Source: UBA7396 sp964527685 (lineage in GTDB: Bacteria > Patescibacteriota > Gracilibacteria > BD1-5 > UBA6164). Taken from it: 64,000 nucleotides of DNA. A program made the translations under genes and the position numbers. Shown one piece after another: positions 1 through 8,680 of the stretch (its first letter is position 1; each line of letters starts with the position of its first letter). Under the pieces are notes generated by a model that saw nothing but the letters and a program-made list of their open reading frames with translations, had not been told where the DNA came from and ran no database searches. Location: contig CAZGOC010000002.1 in assembly GCA_964527685.1 (NCBI GenBank), forward strand, positions 121,806-185,805, in the 5' to 3' direction.

Positions 1-1
1 A

Positions 2-271
2 ACTATTGAAACAACTGAAAATTGAGCTAAAATATCAACTGATGAATGATTATTAAAAATAGATCCAAATTGAGCTACTATTACATCATGAGAAAATTTT
101 ACATCAATCTGAGATGAATGATTTTCTGTTTCAGATTGAGAATCAACAATGAATATAACTTCCACTTGATTACAATTAAATTGATCTAAATTAAATATAG
201 ATGAAAATACTATTACTTCAGATATTGATTGAATTTGAGATATATCAATTACAAGTAATTGAACAAAATAG
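2..271 (+). CDS. C-terminal part of a surface or fibre-like protein (5' truncated by window edge)
   Basis: An open frame with eight or more UGA (Gly) codons runs from the window edge to a TAG at 269-271, giving the last 89 residues of a longer protein. The sequence is rich in Thr, Ser, Asn, Asp, Gly and Ile with short alternating motifs such as DGLLKIDPNGA and ITSNGTK. That pattern is typical of beta-helical or beta-solenoid surface and fibre proteins, but no named domain is recognisable. The gene ends at a hairpin terminator that it shares with the converging ppGpp synthetase gene. Function unknown; secretion is inferred only from composition. Confidence 0.6.
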
Positions 272-275
272 ATAT

Positions 276-308
276 AAAAAAATAGGTTATTTATCACCTA
301 TTTTTTTT
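276..308. terminator. bidirectional intrinsic terminator
   Basis: A-tract, 7-bp stem AATAGGT/ACCTATT with an 8-base loop, then a T-tract. It sits between converging genes. The stop codon of the minus-strand gene (287-289) lies inside the hairpin, so termination signal and coding sequence overlap. Confidence 0.8.
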
Positions 309-2509
309 ATATCAAAATTTACTAACGATTCTCAAAGTCTAAATTTAACTCTGTTTAAAAATCTATCTATAATTAAATAATCATGATCTAAAATCTCTCA
401 TTTTAAGAAAAAGTCCATTTTATTAAGTCAATTTTTACTTGATGATATTTCAATAGTATTTATATTCATTTCAAAAAGTATATCAGATAAATTTTTTAAA
501 ACTCCTATTTTATTTTTAAATGTAAATAATATTGAAAAAAATATATTATTTAACTCTTCTCATTCATAATAAGCATTTAATAACCTATCTTTTGATAGTC
601 TAGATAAAGTCTTACAATCTCTATTGTGTATAGTAAAAGTTCATTTAGAATTTATATATGCAACTATTTTATCTTTTAAATTACCTTCACAACAAATTCA
701 AATTTTATATTCTATATCTTTTTCTCATCATATAATTATATTTTTTAATTTTTTTGAATCTAAGATTTCATTATTTTCTAAAACTTTTTCTTGTTTTGGT
801 TTTTTTAGTATATTTTTATTTTTTGCTATTTTTCTAACTATTGCGGATGGATTTGTTGAAAAATTTCATATTTCCTCTAAAACATCTATTCTTTTTTCAT
901 AATTATATTCTCTATCATCAATATTTTTAAGTAAAGTTAAATCTTTATCAAGCTTTTCAATTCATGCTTTTTCAAGTAAATTATTTAAAATATCTCTACC
1001 TCTATCAATATGTAATTCTCTATCTTCATTTTTTAAAAAGCTTCTTATAGAATTTTTTGCTTTAGTTGTTTTTACAAAAGAAATATAAAAAGGATTTGGT
1101 TTTTTATTTTTATCAGTAAAAACTTCTACTAAATCTCAATTTTTTAATTCTTTATCAAGTGGTACAGGTTGCCCATTTACTTTAGCTAAAGTAATATGAT
1201 TTCATAAATCTGTATGTATTTCATAAGCAAAATCTATAGGAACTGAGCCATGAGGCAGATTTATAGATTTTCATTTTGGTGTTAAAACAAAAATTCTATC
1301 TTTAAATAAATCAACTTTTAAACTATCCATAAAATCTGTATTTCAAAGTCATTCTGTCAAATCTTTTAATTGTTTAACCCAATCAATATCTGTTGCTATT
1401 TTAGATCATTTTTCTTTATATTCAAAATGAGCTGCAATTCAAATACTTGACTTTAACTCCATATCAAATGTTTTTATTTGAATTTCTGTAGGTTGGGTTC
1501 TATAATCTTTTAAAATTCAAATTACAGTTGTATGTAATGATTTATATCAATTTGGTTTAGGTAAAGCTATATAATCTTTAAATCTTTTAGGTAGTGGAGC
1601 AAAATAGTTATGAATTATTCAAAGCACTCTATAACAATTACTTATATCATTTACAAGTATTTTAATTCAATATAAATCATATAATTCATTAATACTTGAT
1701 AAATTTTTTCTTTTTAATTTTTTATAAATTGAATAAATAGATTTTACTCTAAAATCTATTTCATAATTTATATTTTCTTTTTTTAATAATTTATCTATTT
1801 CTATTTTAGCATTTTTTTGAAATGATTCCATTGTATCACGAGCGTCTTGAAGTTCTTTTTTTATTTGCCTATAATCAGATGAATAAAGGATTTTAAAACA
1901 TTCCTCATCAAGTTGATTTTTAAAACTATGTAATCATAATCTATCGGCAATTGGAGCATATATATTTAAAGTTTCAAGTGCTATTCTTTCTTGTTTTTCT
2001 TTTTTTGGATGAAATTTTAATGTTTTCATATTATGAAGTCTATCTGCAAGTTTTACAAATATAACTCTAATATCTTCACTCATCGCAACAAACATTTTTC
2101 TAAGACTTGAAATAGTTCTTTCTTCTCAATTATATCTAACTTTTGAAACTTTCTCCATTCAAGCACAAATTCAAGCAACATCACTTCAAAAAACTTCTTT
2201 TATATCGTCATAAGTTTTTGAAGTATCCTCTATTACATCATGTAAAATACAAGCTTGAATAGTATGAATATCTGGCTTTAATTCAAGCAATATCATACTT
2301 GCTTCAACTGGATGAGAAATATATGGTTCTCAAGAAAGTCTCATAACTGGATGATGAGCATCACGAGCAAAATAATAAGCTTTTTTTATTTCTTTTTCTA
2401 TTTCTTCAAAAGGGATTTGCACTAAATAATTACTAACTTTTAAAATTAGTTTATCAACTTTTTTGTCAATTTGAGTATAATCTATAATAATTTCTTTTTG
2501 TGTTTCCAT
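287..2509 (-). CDS. bifunctional (p)ppGpp synthetase/hydrolase, RelA/SpoT family
   Basis: A 740-residue protein, the usual long RSH size. The N-terminal HD hydrolase domain shows ARDAHH near residue 50, ISHPVEA and HDVIEDT near residue 90. The synthetase domain follows with ELKSSIGIAAHFEYK around residue 360. A TGS domain comes next (LPHGSVPIDFAYEIHTDLG near residue 420), and a C-terminal ACT-like region ends the protein. Because the HD residues are intact it probably both makes and degrades the alarmone ppGpp, setting growth against nutrient supply in the cytoplasm. It is transcribed alone, away from the prepilin gene. Start chosen at the first ATG (2509-2507); it gives a complete HD domain. 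Many glycines are UGA. Confidence 0.93.
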
Positions 2510-2627
2510 AACTTTCTTTTACTTATATTTTATATAAATATAATGATTTTTTAAAAAAAGTAAAAAAACTTTGCATTTTTGTTTTTTATAATAAAATGTA
2601 TTAGTATTTAATATTTAATCGTTTCCT

Positions 2628-3440
2628 ATGAAAATTAATAATAAAGGTTTTTCTTTAGTTGAATTACTCGTAGTAATAACAATTCTTGCTATTATTTCAG
2701 TAGTTGCATACCAAAATTTTGGTGGAGCAACAGATAAGGCAATTGCTTCAAGAAAAATAAATGATATTTGAACTATTGAAACAGCATTACAACAATTTAA
2801 AGCAGATAATAATTATTATCCTATGCCGATGGAACAATCATCAACTAATTTATGGTGATATACTTGAGCAACTACAGCAAATCCAAGTAATACATTACAA
2901 GTTACTTATAATTGAAAAGAAATAGCATCAATTGTTTCTTGAAGTGGATGATGAGTTGTATATGGAACTTGACTTACAAACTCTTGAAATCAAATATGAG
3001 CTAAATGAGTAATTTGATATACTAGTGATTTTACAAAAAAATACCTATCTAAAGAACTTTATGATCCAGAATTATGAGATATAAAAGTTTGAGGAACTGC
3101 TAAAATGATGGAAAGCTGAATTTGAAGATATATTTATGCTATTTATGCACAACCAAAAATTAAGGCAAATTGGAATAAACAATGAACCTCTTGAACTTAT
3201 TATAATATAGCAACTAGCTTAAAGAAAAAAGATTCTGATAGTTATGAAACTTATTTAGTTTGAGATTATGATAAAAATTCTTGTTCTCAACCTAGTGATT
3301 GTCCTGAAAGTTTAATATGAACAGCTAGTTGAATAATTAATCCATCAAGTTTAACAAATACTCAAAATCAAGATTTAAACAAAACAACTCTTGATTTAAA
3401 CCAATGAATTCCATATCCTATAAAAGACTTTGCTAATTAA
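2628..3440 (+). CDS. type IV pilin-like prepilin
   Basis: A 270-residue protein starting with a short basic leader and the prepilin cleavage motif KGFSLVELLVVITILAII. This is the class III signal, cut after Gly by a prepilin peptidase, with Glu at position +5 and a hydrophobic alpha-1 helix. The rest is a globular pilin head with the usual N-terminal DNYYP-like segment (DNNYYPMP) and two Cys near the C-terminus. It is likely a major or minor subunit of a type IV pilus or competence pseudopilus. The ATG of the next gene overlaps its TAA by one base (TAATG), suggesting translational coupling. At least two more prepilin-like genes lie in the window (30887 and 36000). Confidence 0.88.
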
Positions 3441-3718
3441 TGAAAACTTTTATAATAAACAAAAATCATCTAAAAAATTTAGATGATTTTTATGATGAAA
3501 TAGAAAATATCTTTATTAAAGATAAAAATATGAATTTTTGAAGAAATCTTGATGCTTTAGAAGATATCATGTTTTGATGATTTTGAAGTTTTGAAGATTG
3601 AGAAAAAATAAAAATTATTTGGGAAAATTTTGAAATTTCCAAAAAAAATATAAAAAATATTGATGTTATAGAAGAAATTATTGAAAATAATAAAAATATA
3701 ATATTTGAAAAAAAATAG
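3440..3718 (+). CDS. barstar-like ribonuclease inhibitor
   Basis: A 92-residue acidic protein whose central motif FGRNLDALEDIMFGGFG matches the NLDALWD/GGFG core of the barstar family. Barstars bind and block barnase-type secreted ribonucleases. The length is normal for barstar (about 90). The start ATG overlaps the stop of the prepilin gene by one base and a glycosyltransferase follows 44 bases later. No barnase-like ribonuclease gene is visible nearby, so this is an orphan immunity protein. It could protect against an own nuclease encoded elsewhere or against toxins of a host or competitor. The family call rests on the core motif; the target is unknown. Confidence 0.75.
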
Positions 3719-3762
3719 TTTTTTTATATATTAAAGTCATAAATACAATTTAATTTTAAAAA

Positions 3763-4803
3763 ATGAAAATCTGAATTGATATAAGAAATATATCAAATAA
3801 TAATCAAAGTTTTTGTAACGATTTTGTTAATTATTATTTACTAAACAAAAAAGATAATTTATTAAATATTTATTCAAGTAAATATTTTGATGTTGAAAAT
3901 AAAATTTATAATAAAAATTTTTATAGTTTTTTTTGAGAACAAGTTAATTTTTTAAAACAATTATTAAAAGATAAAAATGACTTTTTAATAACTTTTGAAG
4001 AGACTTTTCCTATATTTTATAAAAATAATGTAACTTTAGTTATACCATCTTTAGAAAAGATTTTATATCCAGAAATAGAAAAAACAAAATTTTTAAATAA
4101 ATATTCTTATTTGTTTACTATTAAAAAAAATCTAAAAAATAGTAAAAATATAGTTTGTTTTAGTTATGCTACAAAAAAAGAATTAAATGAAAAATTAAAT
4201 ATTTGAGAAGATAAAATAAAAATAATTCCTCCTTTTTTTCCATCTTCTCCAAATAGTGATTTAATGATAGATGTAAAAATAAAAAACTCTTTAAAAAATG
4301 ATTATCTAATTTATGATTATAATTATTTTTCAAATAATAATTTAAAAAGAACTTTAGAATTTTTAAAAGAAATAAATAAACAAAAAGAGTTGTCTTTAAT
4401 TATTTTATGAAATAAAAATGCAAATAATAAAGAAATTAGAGAATTAATTTTAAATTTAAATATAGAAAAACTAGTTATTTTTGCTTGAAATCCTGAAAAT
4501 AAAGAATTATCTTCTTATTATAAACAATCACTTTGAGTAATTTATCCTATTGTTTACAATAATTTTCCTATAACTTTAAACAATGCTATAAATTATAATA
4601 CTCCTATTTATATAAGTGATTGAGAAGAAAATAAAGAGATTTTTTGAGATTTAGTTACTTATTTTTCTCCTATATCAGTTTCATCAATGGTGAAAAACTT
4701 CCCTATTTTTTTAGAAAAATCAAAGAATTTTAAATGATATGATGAAGTAAAAAATAAATATAATATTAAAAACTTTTTTGACAATTTAAGTTCATTAATT
4801 TAA
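3763..4803 (+). CDS. glycosyltransferase, GT4-like
   Basis: A 346-residue protein with two-domain GT-B architecture. The N-terminal part is MKIGIDIRNIS with Rossmann-like strands. A central segment, IVCFSYATKKELNEKLNIGEDKIKIIPP, is the classic inter-domain region of GT4 enzymes (S.a.k.el....iipp). The C-terminal domain carries LVIFAGNPENKELSSYYKQSLGVIYP, the usual nucleotide-sugar binding surface. It probably adds sugars to a cell-surface glycan or glycolipid in the cytoplasm. Sugar donor and acceptor cannot be read from sequence. The next gene, hrcA, starts 5 bases after its stop. Confidence 0.75.
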
Positions 4804-4808
4804 TAAAA

Positions 4809-5507
4809 ATGGTAAATTTAACTCAAAGAAATATAGATATTTTAAAAATAATTGTTGAAGAGTTTTTACAAACTTGAGAAGTTTTATGAAGTAAAGCTTT
4901 ACTTAAAAAGTATGATTTATGAGTTTCTTCAGCTACTGTTAGAAATGATATGGCACTTCTTGAAGAATTAAATTTAATTTATCAACCTTATAATTCAGCC
5001 TGAAGACTACCAACAACAAAATGACTAAGAGCTTTTATAAATTATTTAATGCACCAAAGTCCAAATTATTTTATAAATGAAAAAATATCAAATTTTAACA
5101 AAAATGACATAAAAACACTAGAAGATTTTATTTATAACTTAACTAAAGAATTATCTTCAAAAACAAATGAAATAGCTTTTTTTATTTCAAAAGAAAATAG
5201 TATTTTAGAATACAATTGAGTTTCAAACTTTTTGCAAAATAACATAAAATCTCTTTGAGAAAGTATCTTTTTAATAATCAAAATGCTTGAAGATAAACAA
5301 AATTTTATAAATTTTATAGAAAATCTCCCACTTACAAATTGAGTAAATATTTTTATTTGAGAAGAAAATATAATTTCTTTTTTAAAAGATTATTCAATTA
5401 TATTAAAACCTATTATTATATGATGAAATACCTCATATATTTGAATTATTTGATGATTAAAGATGAATTATTTTTTTAATATAAGTGCTGTTAGATGAAT
5501 TATTTAA
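4809..5507 (+). CDS. hrcA: heat-inducible transcription repressor HrcA (short form)
   Basis: The first 90 residues form the HrcA winged-helix DNA-binding domain, ending in the hallmark VSSATVRNDMALLEELNLI and SAGRLPTTKGLRAFINYLM. HrcA binds the CIRCE operator and represses groE and dnaK operons; a CIRCE-like element lies only 27 bases downstream, before groES. At 232 residues it is about 100 shorter than typical HrcA (around 340). The central effector/dimerisation region is reduced, but a C-terminal IGGLKMNYFFNISAVRGII segment remains. The order hrcA-CIRCE-groES-groEL suggests that it controls the downstream promoter. Confidence 0.88.
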
Positions 5508-5521
5508 CTTTTTATAAAAAT

Positions 5522-5560
5522 TTGACTTTGGTATTATCACCTATATAATGTAAGTGCTAA
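5522..5560 (+). promoter_or_regulatory. sigma-70 promoter overlapped by a CIRCE-like HrcA operator
   Basis: TTGACT (5522-5527), a 16-base spacer and TATAAT (5544-5549) make a near-perfect housekeeping promoter before groES. Across the -10 lies TTATCACCT-N9-AAGTGCTAA (5534-5560), with the exact 9-9-9 layout of CIRCE (TTAGCACTC-N9-GAGTGCTAA). The right arm matches 8 of 9 positions and the left arm 6 of 9. HrcA bound here would cover the -10 box and block transcription of groESL. Confidence 0.85.
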
Positions 5561-5588
5561 TAAGTGTTATTTATTAATTTTAAAAAAT

Positions 5589-5864
5589 ATGAATATAAAA
5601 CCTTTATCAGATAGAGTAGTTTTAAAAACTATTTCTAAAGAAAATATAACTAATTCTTGAATTTATATACCTGAAAGTGCAAATAAAGAAAGACCTTATA
5701 TTTATGAAGTAGTTGCTGTTTGACCAGGAAAAGATTGAAAAAAAATTGATTTAAATATTTGAGATAAAGTCTTGTCATGACAATACTCTTGAGATGATGT
5801 AAAAGTAGATTGACAAGAATTCAAAATAGTTTGAATTGATTATATTTTAGCTATAGTTGAATAA
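5589..5864 (+). CDS. groS: co-chaperonin GroES (Hsp10)
   Basis: A 91-residue protein beginning MNIKPLSDRVVLK, with the mobile-loop region NSGIYIPESANKERP and the beta-barrel motif EVVAVGPGKDG and GDKVLSGQYSGDDVKVDG. GroES caps the GroEL folding chamber in the cytoplasm. The length is slightly under the usual 95-100. It is first in a two-gene operon, with GroEL starting 23 bases after its stop, behind the CIRCE-regulated promoter. Six or more glycines are UGA, including the one in VAVGPG. Confidence 0.96.
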
Positions 5865-5887
5865 TTTATTTTTTAATATTTTAAAAT

Positions 5888-7528
5888 ATGTCTAAACAAA
5901 TAATATACTGAGATGAATTAAGAACAAAGATGTTTGCTTGAATAGAAAAAGTAGCAAAAACAGTTTGAGTAACTATGTGACCTAAATGAAGAAATGTAAT
6001 TTTAGATAAATGATATGGATTACCTCAAGTAACAAACGATTGAGTAACTATTGCAAGAGAAATAGAGCTTGAAGACAAATTTGAATCACTTTGAGCAGAG
6101 CTTGTAAAAGAACGAGCATCAAAAACAAATGAACTAGCTTGAGATGGAACTACAACTGCAACTATATTAACCTATGCAATAGCAAAAGAATGACTTAGAG
6201 AAATAAGAACTTGAATAAATGCAATTGAATTAAAAAATTGATTAAAAAAAGCTTGAGAAAAAGTTATAAACGAACTTGATAATATTTCAAAAAAAATAAC
6301 TACAAAAGGAGAAATAGCACAAGTTGCTTCCCTATCTGCTCAAGATAGTGAAGTTTGAAATATTATAGCAGATGCTATGGAAGAAGTTTGAAATAATTGA
6401 GTTATTTCAATAGAAGATGGACTTGCTTTTTGACTTGAACTTGAAATAACTGACTGAATGGAGTTTGATTCTTGATATATTTCTCCATATATGGTAACAA
6501 ATACAGAAAAAATGTTAGCAGAATTTAAAGATGCTAAAATCCTAATAACAGACCAAAAAATCTCTTCAATGAAAGATTTATTACCTCTTTTAGAACAATT
6601 ACTTTGAGAGTGAACTAAAGATTTAGTAATTATTGCAGAAGATATAGAATGAGAAGCACTAACTACAATTATTTTAAATAAATTAAAATGAGTTTTAAAT
6701 ATTTTAGGTATAAAATCACCTTGATTTTGAGATAATAAAAAAGAATTATTAAAAGATATTGCAATACTTACTTGAGCAAATATTATAACTTCTGATTTAT
6801 CTATGAAGCTTGAAAATGCTTCTATAAATGATTTATGATGAGCTAAAAATATAATTGCAAGAAACTGAAAAACTACAATTATTTGATGATATTGAGATGA
6901 AACAAGTATAAAGGCAAGAGTATTTGAATTACAAAATCTAATTAAAAATTCAAGCTCTACTTATGATAAAGAAAAACTTATCTCAAGAGTTGCAAAACTA
7001 GATGGTTGAGTTGCTGTTATAAAAGTATGAGCTGCTTCTGAAGTTGAAGCAAAAGAAAAAAAATTAAGAATTGAAGATGCTTTAAATGCAACAAAAGCAG
7101 CTGTTGAAGAATGAGTTGTTTCTTGAGGTTGAGTTGCTTTACTTAGAGCTTCAAAAGTTTTAGAAAATCTTGATTTTTGAAATGAATATCAAAATATTTG
7201 AGCTAAAATAGTTAAAACTGCTCTATCATATCCTATAAAACAAATTATAGAAAATGCTTGAAAATCATGAGATGTTATAATAAGTAAAATTATTGATAAT
7301 AATAACAAAAATTATTGATATGATGCTTCAAAAGATGAATATGTAGATATGATTAATAGCTGAATAATTGATCCCAAAAAAGTTTCAAGAATTGCTTTAG
7401 AAGAAGCTATTTCTCTTGCTTGAATGTTTTTAACAACAGAAAGTTGAATAGTTGATTTACCTAAAAAAGAACCAGAAAATAATAATATGTCTAATATGGG
7501 TTGAATGCCTTGAATGTGAATGTATTAA
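5888..7528 (+). CDS. groL: chaperonin GroEL (Hsp60)
   Basis: A 546-residue protein, full chaperonin length. Hallmarks in order are KTVGVTMGPKGRNVI near residue 25, the ATPase motif AGDGTTTAT near residue 85, an apical domain, a C-terminal equatorial domain with VVSGGGVALLRA, and a GGMPGMGMY tail in place of the usual GGM repeats. It forms the ATP-driven folding chamber with GroES. Nearly all conserved glycines in these motifs are UGA codons, which gives the cleanest proof of code 25 in the window. A CGA codon at 6113-6115 falls where other GroELs have Val or Ala in the KE-V-ASK helix. Confidence 0.98.
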
Positions 7529-7542
7529 AAATAATGTATTTA

Positions 7543-7576
7543 AAATATTTGAGATAAAAATTTATCTTAAATATTA
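7543..7576 (+). terminator. hairpin after groEL, likely transcription end
   Basis: Arms 7543-7558 and 7561-7576 pair almost completely (AAATATTTGAGATAAA against TTTATCTTAAATATTA). It begins about 15 bases after the groEL stop. It lacks a strong T-tract, so termination is inferred from position and symmetry only. Confidence 0.45.
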
Positions 7577-7824
7577 ATAAAAAATAAAAAGAAAGGTATA
7601 AGATGTTATAAAAATTTTTAATCTTATAATTATTTCATTTTCTTGTATTTTTCTTTATAATTTAACAAAAAAGGCTTAATTGTAAAAATGGGTAGTGACA
7701 TCTCTTTTTGTAATTGACATATATTTAGTCATATATTTTATTGATTAAGTATTAATTTTTGATTACCTAATCTTTAGCATATAGTGACATTTTAACTTTT
7801 AAAATTACAAAAATAAAAAAAATT
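7577..7824. other. intergenic region between groEL and the tRNA cluster, no gene seen
   Basis: AT-rich, without a convincing open frame under code 25. It has a second possible hairpin (AAGAT...ATCTT, about 7591-7625) and a TTGACA box at 7714-7719 with only a weak -10. The word TAGTGACAT occurs twice about 90 bases apart. A small RNA cannot be excluded. Confidence 0.4.
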
Positions 7825-7852
7825 TTGACTTTATAAAAATTTTTAATAAAAT
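7825..7852 (+). promoter_or_regulatory. sigma-70 promoter of the tRNA cluster
   Basis: TTGACT (7825-7830), 16 bases, TAAAAT (7847-7852), placed 17 bases before the first tRNA. The same box sequences and spacing occur before groES. Confidence 0.65.
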
Positions 7853-7869
7853 ACTCAAGCTTTAAATAA

Positions 7870-7946
7870 GCGGGTGTAGCTCAATTGGCTAGAGCATCTG
7901 CCTTCCAAGCAGAGGGTTAAGGGTTCGAGTCCCTTTACCCGCTCCA
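7870..7946 (+). tRNA. tRNA-Gly(UCC)
   Basis: A 77-base cloverleaf with CCA encoded. The acceptor is GCGGGTG/TACCCGC, the D-arm GGCTAGAGC, and the anticodon stem TCTGC/GCAGA with loop CTTCCAA, giving anticodon UCC. The T-arm contains GTTCGAGTC. It decodes GGN, chiefly GGA. It is not the UCA-anticodon glycine tRNA that must decode UGA in this organism; that gene is not in the window. Confidence 0.95.
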
Positions 7947-8000
7947 TTAAATAAGCAATTAAAAGTTAGGAATTTTTTTCTAACTTTTAATATATAAAAA

Positions 8001-8077
8001 GGGTGTATAGCTCAGTTGGTTAGAGCGCAGCACTGATAATGCTGAGGTCGGTGGTTCAAATCCACCTATACCCACCA
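8001..8077 (+). tRNA. tRNA-Ile(GAU)
   Basis: A 77-base cloverleaf with encoded CCA. Acceptor GGGTGTA/TATACCC, anticodon loop CTGATAA (anticodon GAU), T-loop GTTCAAATC. Second in a cluster of three with 54 bases between it and tRNA-Gly. Confidence 0.95.
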
Positions 8078-8089
8078 TTAATGACTTTT

Positions 8090-8166
8090 CGGAGACTGGC
8101 GCAATTGGCTAGCGCACACGCTTTGGGAGCGTGGGGTTGTGAGTTCGAGTCTCGCGTCTCCGACCA
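8090..8166 (+). tRNA. tRNA-Pro(UGG)
   Basis: A 77-base cloverleaf with encoded CCA. Acceptor CGGAGAC/GTCTCCG, anticodon stem CACGC/GCGTG with loop TTTGGGA, anticodon UGG. It is GC-richer than its surroundings, as tRNAs are. The accessory island starts just beyond it, so it may mark the island's left flank, although serine recombinases do not usually target tRNA genes. Confidence 0.95.
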
Positions 8167-8252
8167 TGAACGAAACACCGTCAAGAAAGATTGCTTACTT
8201 TGAATTTGATATATTCAGAAAAGTAGTTTAACTTGAATAATAAACTGATATT

Positions 8253-8288
8253 AAAAAGAGTAGTTATATTTTTATAACTACTCTTTTT
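8253..8288. terminator. terminator after the tRNA cluster
   Basis: Near-perfect hairpin AAAAAGAGTAGTTATA, TTTT loop, TATAACTACTCTTTTT. A and T tracts on both sides make it work in either direction. It separates the tRNA transcript from the island genes. Confidence 0.85.
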
Positions 8289-8340
8289 ATATACTTGAAA
8301 TTATGCTAAAAAACTTGAAAAAACGGGGAAATATAATACA

Positions 8341-8661
8341 ATGAAATTAATTAGATTAATTATTTTATTTATGATAACACAAGCCATACAAAACTCTTTT
8401 TTATTGACCGAAGAAGACAAACAAAACCTCATTAAATCAATAGAAAATAAAAGTGAAACATTCATAAATAAACTATTAGAAATAATTAAAAATGAAAAAG
8501 TATTTTTACTACAATTATTAAAAACATTCAAAAATAAAAATGTAGATATTTGAATGATTAAACAAGAAATAATGGCTGAAAATATGAAAAGAATAAGACA
8601 ACTTAAAGAAGATGAAAATGATGATTTTGATTTTGACTGATTAATTGATAAAATCTATTAA
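8341..8661 (+). CDS. small island protein of unknown function
   Basis: A 106-residue protein with a hydrophobic N-terminus (LIRLIILFMITQAI, possibly a signal anchor). A Lys/Glu-rich helical middle follows, then a strongly acidic tail (LKEDENDDFDFDG). No family is recognisable. The start ATG follows a TATAAT at 8332-8337 very closely. The 841-residue gene begins 19 bases after its stop, so the two are probably co-transcribed and may act together. Confidence 0.6.
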
Positions 8662-8680
8662 TAAATAATAAAACAAAAAA

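Noticed and set aside
5888..7528. In-frame TGA codons as selenocysteine or as pseudogene stops
   Set aside because: They are far too frequent and fall on invariant glycines in every gene; no SECIS-like elements are needed to explain them.
7870..7946. Whether this tRNA-Gly is the UGA decoder
   Set aside because: Its loop CTTCCAA gives anticodon UCC; UGA needs UCA.
8165..8230. 21-codon frame starting in the CCA end of tRNA-Pro (MNETPSRKIAYFEFD)
   Set aside because: Very short and overlaps the mature tRNA. Its richer codons hint at old island sequence, but nothing supports translation.
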